Source: Trueperaceae bacterium (GTDB lineage Bacteria; Deinococcota; Deinococci; Deinococcales; Trueperaceae). From it: DNA of 11,321 nt. Shown here piece after piece: positions 6,761-11,321 of the stretch. The notes below the pieces were generated by a model. It had not been told where the DNA came from and made no database searches. It worked only from the letters and a program-made list of their open reading frames with translations. The position numbers and the translations under genes are program-made. Numbering within the stretch: the stretch's first letter is position 1; each line of letters starts with the position of its first letter. Location: contig JAGXHO010000033.1 of assembly GCA_024636105.1 (NCBI GenBank), positions 1 through 11,321 of the forward strand, given 5' to 3'.

Positions 6761-7410
6761 GAAGCCTCGGCGCCCGGCGCGGCGATCGGTGCGGGGGCGT
6801 GCGCCGCGACGCGCTCGTCCATCATCCGCTCCGCGCGCCGGAAGCGGTCGACGAGCGACGGGGCGTCGAGCAGCGTCTGGCGCGCCTCGGGCTCGACGCG
6901 CACGTTCGCGCAGACGAACGACGCCTGGTAGAGCAGGTCCTCGGGCACGTGGGCGTCGACGACCTTGGCGGCGTCGCCGACGAAGAAGGTCGCTGCGTAG
7001 CGCCGGAAGGCCTCGAGCGCGTCCCAGGCGGCCACGCGCTCCTCGTTCGGGTCGTCGCGGCGGAGCGGGAGCGGCTTCTCGTCGGTGAAGTACAGCGGGC
7101 GGGTCCCGCCGTCGCTCTCCGGCACGTCCTCGCGCCGGGCCACGATCGCCTTCACGCGCTCGCGACCGTGGCCGGTCAGCGTGTAGGTGCCGTCCGGACG
7201 TTCGGCCAGCTCCACGACGTGGACCACGGTGGCCACCTCGTCGAACGGGGCGCCGCCATCGCCGCGCGCGCGCGCGATCACGAAGCGCGGCTCGTCGAGC
7301 TCGAGGACCTGCTGCACGAGCCGCTTGTAGCGGGCCTCGAACACCACCAGCGGCACGGTCTGCCCCGGGAACACCACCAGGTCGAGTGGGAAGACGGCCA
7401 ACTCCTGCAT
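6757..7410 (-). CDS. Stand-alone LON peptidase substrate-binding (N-terminal) domain protein
   Basis: A 217-residue protein made only of the N-terminal LON domain seen in the ATP-dependent Lon protease: 'ELAVFPLDLVVFPGQTVPL' (2-20), 'FEARYKRLVQQVL' and 'LTGHGRERVKAIV', followed by a helical tail (about 120-200). There is no AAA+ module and no Ser-Lys protease domain, so it is not a protease. Such short proteins are widespread, and substrate binding or adaptor roles have been suggested without a firm function. Start: the open frame runs back to 7464, but TACCGT lies 7 nt before the ATG at 7410 and overlaps the longer forms, and family alignment begins at 'MQELAVFPL', so I choose 7410; ATG 7416 is the alternative. 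The stop overlaps the truD start by 4 nt. A run of seven CG dinucleotides (7263-7276) lies within the coding part. Family call sure, function open. Confidence 0.9.
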   Translation of the reverse strand: MQELAVFPLDLVVFPGQTVPLVVFEARYKRLVQQVLELDEPRFVIARARGDGGAPFDEVATVVHVVELAERPDGTYTLTGHGRERVKAIVARREDVPESDGGTRPLYFTDEKPLPLRRDDPNEERVAAWDALEAFRRYAATFFVGDAAKVVDAHVPEDLLYQASFVCANVRVEPEARQTLLDAPSLVDRFRRAERMMDERVAAHAPAPIAAPGAEAS

Positions 7411-7417
7411 CGCCATC

Positions 7418-7423
7418 ACGGTA
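7418..7423 (-). promoter_or_regulatory. Putative extended -10 box (TGg-TACCGT) of the LON-truD operon
   Basis: TACCGT on the minus strand with a TG one base upstream, the extended -10 form. It ends 7 nt before ATG 7410 and would give a leaderless mRNA. It overlaps the upstream candidate starts, which argues against them. No Shine-Dalgarno precedes ATG 7410. Confidence 0.5.
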
Positions 7424-7510
7424 CCAGGGCGCCGCCGGACCGCACCGTAGGCCGCCACGCGCATCGATGGCGGCGGTGGCGCCGCGTCGCTCCGGGTCGA
7501 CCCACGCCGA

Positions 7511-7562
7511 CCAACCGAACGAAGCGCCGGTCCCCGAGGGGACCGGCGCTTCGTTCGGTTGG
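7511..7562 (-). repeat. Perfect 25-bp inverted repeat directly after tRNA-Asp (probable terminator hairpin)
   Basis: Bases 7511-7535 and 7538-7562 are exact reverse complements with only two bases between (or 24 bp with a CTCG tetraloop). On the minus strand the hairpin begins with the tRNA's own CCA (7562-7560), so the mature 3' end is inside the stem. There is no T-run after it on either strand, so if it terminates transcription it does so by hairpin strength alone, as GC-rich terminators often do. The gap from 7424 to 7510 towards the LON gene shows nothing else. It could alternatively be a mobile palindromic (REP-like) unit or a processing signal. Confidence 0.85.
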
Positions 7563-7635
7563 CGGAGCCGACGGGATTTGAACCCGCGACCTTCTGCGTG
7601 ACAGGCAGATATGCTAACCGCTACACTACGGCTCC
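7560..7635 (-). tRNA. tRNA-Asp (anticodon GTC)
   Basis: A complete 76-nt cloverleaf on the minus strand. Acceptor arms GGAGCCG (7635-7629) and CGGCTCC (7570-7564) pair fully. The anticodon arm reads TCTGC-CTGTCAC-GCAGA, which puts GTC in the middle of the loop. The T arm GCGGGTTCAAATCCCGT contains the canonical TTCAAAT, and the D arm has the usual GG..TTAGC. The discriminator base is G (7563), the identity element of tRNA-Asp, and CCA is encoded at 7562-7560. It has its own promoter upstream and runs directly into a long inverted repeat. No duplicated 3' end suggesting phage integration is seen in the window. Confidence 0.97.
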
Positions 7636-7648
7636 AAACGCGTTCCCA

Positions 7649-7678
7649 AGCCTACCGGCTGGCCCTGCGACGTGTCAA
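7649..7678 (-). promoter_or_regulatory. tRNA-Asp promoter (TTGACA - 18 bp - TAGGCT)
   Basis: On the minus strand a consensus -35 TTGACA (7678-7673) is followed after 18 bp by TAGGCT (7654-7649), 13 nt before the tRNA 5' end. This is the only full -35/-10 pair with a consensus -35 in the window, as expected for a strong stable-RNA promoter, and it supports reading the other TAnnnT hexamers as -10 boxes. Confidence 0.8.
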
Positions 7679-7718
7679 CGGGCGGCCCGACCAGGAACGG
7701 CACCGACGAGCCCGGTGC

Positions 7719-7724
7719 TACGCT
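7719..7724 (+). promoter_or_regulatory. Putative extended -10 box (TGc-TACGCT) of the oxidoreductase gene
   Basis: TACGCT with an upstream TG ends 6 nt before ATG 7731, again placing the expected transcription start on the start codon. No Shine-Dalgarno is present between the box and the ATG. Confidence 0.5.
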
Positions 7725-7730
7725 CGCGCC

Positions 7731-8729
7731 ATGAACCCGCTCGAGGCGATCGCGTCGCGTGGCCACGTCCGCTGGGGCATCGTCGGCTGCGGCGACGTCA
7801 CCGAGGTCAAGTCCGGCCCGGCCTTCGGGCGCGTCCCGGGAAGCTCGCTCGTGGCCGTCATGCGCCGCGACGCCGCCAAGGCGCGCGACTACGCCGAGCG
7901 CCACCGGGTGCCGCGCTGGTCGGACGACGCGCGCGACGTCCTCGAAGCCGACGACGTCGACGCCGTGTACGTGGCGACCCCGCCATCGAGCCACGCCACG
8001 TACGTGCTCCAGGCCGCCCGGGCCGGCAAGCCGGTCTACGTCGAGAAGCCGATGGCGCGGACGGTCTCCGAGGCAGAGGCGATGGTGGCGGCGTGCGCCG
8101 AAGCAGGCGTACCGCTGTTCGTCGCCTACTACCGCCGCGCGCTCCCGCGCTTCGAGTTCGTCCGCGAACGCATCGCCGACGGCGCGATCGGCACACCGAC
8201 CCGCGTCCACGCCGTCGTGGCGCAGCCGCCGCCGGCGGCCGCGGCGAGCGCCGGCTGGCGCTGGGACCCGGCGACGGCGGGCGACGGCCTCCTGTTCGAC
8301 CTCGGCAGCCACGGGCTCGACCTGCTCGACCACTGGTTCGGACCGGTCCGCACGGTCGCTGGCCACGCGCGGACGCGTTCCTCCTGGGCGCAGGTGAGCG
8401 ACGAGCTGGTCGCCGCGCTCGCGTTCGAGGGCGACGTCATCGGAACGGCCGCGTGGGGCTTCGCCGGACCCACCGTGCGCGACCGCATCGAGGTGTTCGG
8501 GACCGCGGGCTCGCTGCACGTGCCGCTGTTCGCCGACGGGCCGGTGGTGCTCACGGACGCGGAGGGCCGAACCGTCGAGCACGTGATCCCCCACCCGGCC
8601 CACGTCCAAGAACCTCTGATCGCTCTGATCGTCGCCGACCTCCTGGGGCGCGGTGGCCCCGCCCCGAGCACCGGCGCAAGCGCGCTGCGCACCCAGCGCG
8701 TCCTCGAGCGGCTCGCGACGGCACGCTGA
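7731..8729 (+). CDS. Gfo/Idh/MocA-family NAD(P)-dependent oxidoreductase
   Basis: A 332-residue cytosolic dehydrogenase. The N-terminal Rossmann fold is shown by 'WGIVGCGDV' (15-23), followed by 'VDAVYVATPPSSHATYVL' (76-93) and the family's 'EKPMA' (105-109) with Lys106, the usual catalytic or binding lysine. The C-terminal substrate domain contains 'AYYRRALPRFEFVRERI' (132-148) and 'LLFDLGSHGLDLLDHWFG' (187-204), where Asp190 and His194 match the conserved DxxxH. Members oxidise or reduce sugars, inositols and related compounds; the substrate here cannot be read from sequence. Start at 7731 is preferred over the longer frame (7611), which would run through the tRNA gene; it also sits 6 nt after a TACGCT box. 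It is monocistronic, divergent from the tRNA and convergent with the UbiA-family gene, 20 bp apart. Family sure, substrate unknown. Confidence 0.93.
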   Translation: MNPLEAIASRGHVRWGIVGCGDVTEVKSGPAFGRVPGSSLVAVMRRDAAKARDYAERHRVPRWSDDARDVLEADDVDAVYVATPPSSHATYVLQAARAGKPVYVEKPMARTVSEAEAMVAACAEAGVPLFVAYYRRALPRFEFVRERIADGAIGTPTRVHAVVAQPPPAAAASAGWRWDPATAGDGLLFDLGSHGLDLLDHWFGPVRTVAGHARTRSSWAQVSDELVAALAFEGDVIGTAAWGFAGPTVRDRIEVFGTAGSLHVPLFADGPVVLTDAEGRTVEHVIPHPAHVQEPLIALIVADLLGRGGPAPSTGASALRTQRVLERLATAR

Positions 8730-8749
8730 GCCAACCGGCACGCCGGCGG

Positions 8750-9628
8750 CTACCGGAAGACCGTCAGGTCGACGAGCACGCCGGCGAGCACGATCGCGCC
8801 GACGTAGAGGTTGGCGTCGAACGCCTTGAGCGCGCTCGCCGCACCGTGGCGCGCGACCCAGACGTGCTGCATGGCGAAGGCCGCCGCTACCGCCACCACC
8901 GACAGCACCGACGCGGGACCCAAGCCGGCGGCCGGCACGAACGCCGCGAGCGCTGCGACGGCGACGACGTGCAGCGCGATGGCGATGCGCCGCCCGCCGG
9001 CTACGCCGAAGCGGGCCGGGATGCTGTGCAAGCCGTGCTCGACGTCGAAATCGCGGTCGAGCAGAGCGTAGATCACGTCGAAGCCGGCGATCCAGCCGGC
9101 GACCGCGAGCCACGACCACCACGCCGCCGGCGCGAACGCACCGGTAACCGCGATCCAACCCCCTGCCGCCGCCGCGCCGATCGTCGCGCCGAGCCAGAGG
9201 TGGCAGGCCCAGGTGAACCGCTTCGTGAGCGGGTAGAGCGCCAAGAAGACCGCCGCGAGCGGCAACAGCGCCGCCGTGAGCGGATTGAGCGCGATGCCGG
9301 CCACCACGAAGGCGAGCGCGCCGAGCGCAGCCAGCGCCCACGCGTCCAGAGCGCGGAGCGTGCCGGACGGGAGCTCGCGCTTGGCCGTGCGCGGGTTGGC
9401 GGCGTCGATGCGCGCATCGAAGATCCGGTTGAGCGCCATCGCGAAGGTCCGCGCGCCCGCCATGGCCAACGTCACCCACGCGACGGTCGCCCAGCCGGGC
9501 CAACCGCCGGCGGAGGCGAACATGCCCGCGAAGGCGAACGGCAGCGCGAACAGCGTGTGTTGGAAGCGGACGAGCGCGAGGTAGGCGCCCAGCGTGCGCC
9601 GGGGTCGAAGCGTCGGTGCGCCGTTCAT
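8750..9628 (-). CDS. ubiA: UbiA-family prenyltransferase (probably menaquinone-pathway, MqnP-like)
   Basis: A 292-residue integral membrane prenyltransferase with about eight to nine hydrophobic segments. The two Mg/prenyl-diphosphate motifs are clear: 'NRIFDARID' (Asn67, Asp71, Asp75) and 'DRDFDVEHGLHSIPARFG' (Asp191, Asp195, 'HSIP' 201-204). 'RTAKRELPSG' (80-89) follows the first motif as usual. The closely spaced 'GFDVIYALLDRDFD' and 'GLHSIP' wording is that of the 'UbiA-other' subgroup, which includes MqnP, the dihydroxynaphthoate prenyltransferase of the futalosine menaquinone pathway. Since Deinococcota-like bacteria make menaquinone rather than ubiquinone, MqnP is the more likely role; the symbol ubiA is given for the family only. 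No other mqn gene is in the window. A TAGGCT box 6 nt before ATG 9628 suggests a leaderless transcript separate from the upstream DUF512 gene. Family very sure, substrate inferred. Confidence 0.92.
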   Translation of the reverse strand: MNGAPTLRPRRTLGAYLALVRFQHTLFALPFAFAGMFASAGGWPGWATVAWVTLAMAGARTFAMALNRIFDARIDAANPRTAKRELPSGTLRALDAWALAALGALAFVVAGIALNPLTAALLPLAAVFLALYPLTKRFTWACHLWLGATIGAAAAGGWIAVTGAFAPAAWWSWLAVAGWIAGFDVIYALLDRDFDVEHGLHSIPARFGVAGGRRIAIALHVVAVAALAAFVPAAGLGPASVLSVVAVAAAFAMQHVWVARHGAASALKAFDANLYVGAIVLAGVLVDLTVFR

Positions 9629-9634
9629 GCCGCG

Positions 9635-9640
9635 AGCCTA
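9635..9640 (-). promoter_or_regulatory. Putative -10 box (TAGGCT) of the UbiA-family gene
   Basis: TAGGCT on the minus strand, identical to the tRNA-Asp -10 box, ends 6 nt before ATG 9628. It lies in the 71-bp gap after the DUF512 gene and suggests independent, leaderless expression. No clear -35. Confidence 0.52.
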
Positions 9641-9699
9641 CCCCCGCGCGCCGGCGTCCGCTCGGGACGGGCACGACCCGGTCGGCGTGCGACCACGGG

Positions 9700-11112
9700 T
9701 CAGTGCTGCCCCGAAGCTTCCTTGATCGCGTGGGTGGAGAAGCCGAACTGCGGGACCGTGGTCGCGCCTCCGGTCCCGAGGACGGTCGCGTAGAGCTCCG
9801 CGAGGTTGGTACCGCCCACCTCGACGCGCATGCCCAGCGCGTCGCGCAGGTCGTCGAGCGTGCGGTCGTCGAGCAGCGTCTCGGTGCCGTACTTGAGCAT
9901 GCTCGGCGACACCAGGAGCAGGTCGGCCTCGCCCGGCGCTACCTGCGTGAGCACGTCGCGTCCGGCCAGCAGACCGGTGACCGTCGTGACCGCCCCGAAC
10001 GTCCGGTTCACCAACGGGCGCACCTCGAGCTCGAGCCCGGCGACCGCGCGCAGCGGCGCTACCGCGCGCTCCAGCACCGGGCCGAACAGCGACCCGGTGA
10101 CCACCAGGACGCGCTGCGGGACGTCGAGGCGGGCGGGCAGCTCGGGAAGCGGCGCCTCCAAGAAGTCGCGCACCATACCGACGCCGTTCTCGAGCATCAC
10201 GAACCCCTCGTACGCCTCCGCCGCCGGCAGCGGTCGGCCGGACGTCAGGTACAGCTCGTCGGAGAGGAACGCGAAGCGGGTGCCCTTCTCGCGCAGCATG
10301 CGGCGCTGGAACGCCTCGACGCGCGCGACCAGGTCGTCGGACTCGTCGCCGGTCAGGGTGCGGACGTCGGGAAGGTTGCGGCGATGGTCCGTCAGGCCCA
10401 CCGGAACGACCGCCACGGCCTGCACGTTCGGACGCGACGCCAGATACTCGAGGGTGGCGTCGAGCGCGGCGCCGTCGTTGCGGCCCGGGACGGCGACGAC
10501 CTGCGTGAACAGATCGATCGCTTCGAGGCGTTCGATCATCCCGCGGATGCTCGTCGCGGACGGGTCCTTCACCTTCAGGCGCCACCACTTCATCATGTCC
10601 GCACGTAGCGCCTCGTCGGCGGTGTGCACGCTGACGTAGAGCGGCGACAGGTGCTCGTCGAGGATGCGCTGCACGTCGCCCTCGGTGAGGTTCGTCAGGG
10701 TGACGAAGCTGCCGTAGAGGAAGCTGGTGCGGTAGTCGTCGTCCATCGTGTACAGGCTCTTGCGGAAGCCTTTGGGCATCTGATGGACGTAGCAGAACTC
10801 GCACTTGTTCGCGCACAGCCGCAGGCCGTCGAAGATCACGTCGTCGAACTCGAGCCCGGGGTCCTCCCACTCGACCTCGAAGATCCGCACGGCACCGCCG
10901 ACGGCGTCGCGCACCTCGAGCACCGCGCGCCCGCGCTCGAGCTCGCGGCGGTAGGCGAGCACGTCGGGCACCCACTGCCCGTTGATCCGCACGAGCTCCC
11001 AGCCGGCCTCGACACCGGCTCGGGCGGCCGGCGAGCCCGCGGCGACGGAGCGCACGGGCGCGACGAACGGAGGCTCGTTGGGATCGGTGGGGGCGGGGCG
11101 GATGCGGGACAC
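9700..11112 (-). CDS. PDZ / radical-SAM-type / DUF512 protein
   Basis: A 470-residue protein of the DUF512 family. Residues about 15-80 look like a PDZ domain ('GSPAARAGVEAGWELVRING'). Next comes a compact CxxxCxxC iron-sulphur motif, 'CANKCEFCYVHQMPKGFRKS' (Cys100, Cys104, Cys107), typical of radical-SAM enzymes, then 'DDDYRTSFLYGSFVTLTNL' (124-142) and 'HLSPLYVSVHTADEALR' (154-170). The rest forms the DUF512 domain, ending with 'GTNLAELYATVLG' and 'FSTHAIKEASGQH'. Homologues are common in cyanobacteria, clostridia and Deinococcota; no reaction has been firmly assigned to my knowledge, so I give none. The protein has no membrane segment. Start: GTG at 11112, 8 nt after a TAGGCT box; no better start or Shine-Dalgarno is visible. 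It is preceded 45 bp upstream by the end of a deacetylase-family gene in the same direction. Family sure, function unknown. Confidence 0.92.
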   Translation of the reverse strand: MSRIRPAPTDPNEPPFVAPVRSVAAGSPAARAGVEAGWELVRINGQWVPDVLAYRRELERGRAVLEVRDAVGGAVRIFEVEWEDPGLEFDDVIFDGLRLCANKCEFCYVHQMPKGFRKSLYTMDDDYRTSFLYGSFVTLTNLTEGDVQRILDEHLSPLYVSVHTADEALRADMMKWWRLKVKDPSATSIRGMIERLEAIDLFTQVVAVPGRNDGAALDATLEYLASRPNVQAVAVVPVGLTDHRRNLPDVRTLTGDESDDLVARVEAFQRRMLREKGTRFAFLSDELYLTSGRPLPAAEAYEGFVMLENGVGMVRDFLEAPLPELPARLDVPQRVLVVTGSLFGPVLERAVAPLRAVAGLELEVRPLVNRTFGAVTTVTGLLAGRDVLTQVAPGEADLLLVSPSMLKYGTETLLDDRTLDDLRDALGMRVEVGGTNLAELYATVLGTGGATTVPQFGFSTHAIKEASGQH

Positions 11113-11120
11113 GACGCGCC

Positions 11121-11126
11121 AGCCTA
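11121..11126 (-). promoter_or_regulatory. Putative extended -10 box (TGc-TAGGCT) of the DUF512 gene
   Basis: TAGGCT with an upstream TG on the minus strand, 8 nt before the GTG start at 11112, within the 45-bp gap after the deacetylase-family gene. It is the third TAGGCT placed just before a gene in this window. Confidence 0.5.
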
Positions 11127-11157
11127 GCAGGAAGGCGCGCCCGGTCCCGACCGCGGG

Positions 11158-11302
11158 CTACGCGGCGAACGCCTCGGCGATGCCCGTGAGGCCGGCGGCG
11201 TGCGCGGCCACCGTGCGGTCCACCTCCGCGTGGTATCCACCGCCGAGGGTCGTGACGAGCGGCGCCCCGGCGGCGCGGCAGAGCTCCGCGACGGTCCGGT
11301 CG
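11158..11302 (-). CDS. Histone-deacetylase/AcuC-family protein, C-terminal fragment cut by contig end
   Basis: Only the last 47 codons are present, ending at TAG 11160-11158. Translated by hand they include 'AELCRAAGAPLVTTLGGGYH' followed by 'AEVDRTVAAH'. A 'GGGY' or 'GGY' loop after a hydrophobic strand, then a helix ending in 'V..H', is the C-terminal signature of zinc-dependent deacetylases of the histone deacetylase/acetoin-utilisation family, where the Tyr is the catalytic tyrosine. Family members remove acetyl groups from protein lysines or polyamines; the substrate here is unknown. The zinc ligands would lie in the missing part. Upstream of codon 47 the sequence is adapter, and its translation adds a false 'MCIRDS' start. 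Identification rests on a short segment, so it is probable rather than certain. Confidence 0.68.
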
Positions 11303-11321
11303 CTGTCTCTTATACACATCT
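11303..11321. other. Tn5/Nextera mosaic-end adapter remnant (sequencing artefact)
   Basis: The final 19 bases are exactly CTGTCTCTTATACACATCT, the Tn5 mosaic end used in Nextera libraries. They are AT-rich against a roughly 70% GC background and stop the deacetylase-family gene abruptly. Read on the minus strand they give the well-known artefact peptides MCIRD and VYKRQ. This is library adapter left on a contig end, not genomic DNA. Confidence 0.96.

Noticed and set aside
7263..7276. (CG)7 run as a Z-DNA-forming or regulatory element
   Set aside because: It lies within the LON coding frame encoding Ala-Arg repeats, which is expected at this GC content; no supporting context.
7411..7464. N-terminal extension of the LON-domain protein
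   Set aside because: It would place the -10-like box inside the coding part, and homologues begin close to 'MQELAVFPL'.
7559..9793. A 744-codon plus-strand frame covering the tRNA, oxidoreductase and UbiA regions
   Set aside because: It runs through the tRNA and opposite the UbiA gene with an Arg-rich composition; the real genes in other frames have conserved motifs.
9638..11317. A 559-codon minus-strand frame beginning VYKRQ over the DUF512 gene
   Set aside because: It starts inside the sequencing adapter and has shadow composition; the DUF512 frame next to it carries the CxxxCxxC and PDZ motifs.
1..11321. A defence system, prophage, insertion sequence or novel gene island in the window
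   Set aside because: All genes are chromosomal housekeeping or common families with even base composition apart from the adapter. I saw no transposase, integrase, toxin-antitoxin pair, reverse transcriptase or CRISPR array.

Overview
The window is about 11.3 kb of very GC-rich, almost fully coding bacterial DNA. It looks like ordinary chromosomal housekeeping sequence rather than an island. My best guess is a member of Deinococcota (Trueperaceae/Deinococcales-like). The grounds are the gene mix (RicT-type PSP1 protein, TruD, a PDZ/radical-SAM/DUF512 protein, a UbiA-type prenyltransferase of the menaquinone-associated kind) and a repeated promoter style in which a TAnnnT -10 box sits 6-8 nt before the start codon, as in the leaderless mRNAs known from Deinococcus. 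A deep-branching Chloroflexota-like lineage cannot be excluded. The last 19 bases are a Tn5/Nextera mosaic-end adapter, so the right edge is a contig end with uncropped adapter.

Layout. (1) 1-473 (+): 3' part of the DNA polymerase III delta' gene (holB). (2) 457-3067 (-): a tightly overlapped three-gene operon read right to left: orphan histidine kinase with a degenerate receiver, RNase HII (rnhB), RicT/PSP1. Both joints are 4-nt stop/start overlaps. (3) 3211-5649 (+): an 812-residue cysteine-free membrane protein with two VWA domains and an amidotransferase-like middle, divergent from the kinase. (4) 5627-7410 (-): stand-alone LON-domain protein followed by TruD, again with a 4-nt overlap. 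(5) 7511-7635 (-): tRNA-Asp(GTC) with encoded CCA and its own -35/-10 promoter, running into a perfect 25-bp inverted repeat that starts with the CCA. (6) 7731-8729 (+): Gfo/Idh/MocA oxidoreductase. (7) 8750-9628 (-): UbiA-family prenyltransferase, probably MqnP-like. (8) 9700-11112 (-): PDZ/radical-SAM/DUF512 protein. (9) 11158-11302 (-): last 47 codons of a histone-deacetylase/AcuC-family protein, cut by the adapter.

How it works together: DNA replication and repair (holB, rnhB), RNA modification and maturation (truD, tRNA-Asp, ricT), proteostasis (LON domain), quinone/membrane metabolism (UbiA) and signalling (kinase) are interleaved. First genes of transcription units appear leaderless, while downstream genes use Shine-Dalgarno sequences or stop/start coupling. 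Convergent pairs overlap at their 3' ends around small GC hairpins. I found no CRISPR array, insertion sequence, prophage or obvious defence system. The items most worth a second look are the kinase's pseudo-receiver, the palindrome fused to the tRNA CCA, the uniform leaderless promoter pattern and the double-VWA protein.
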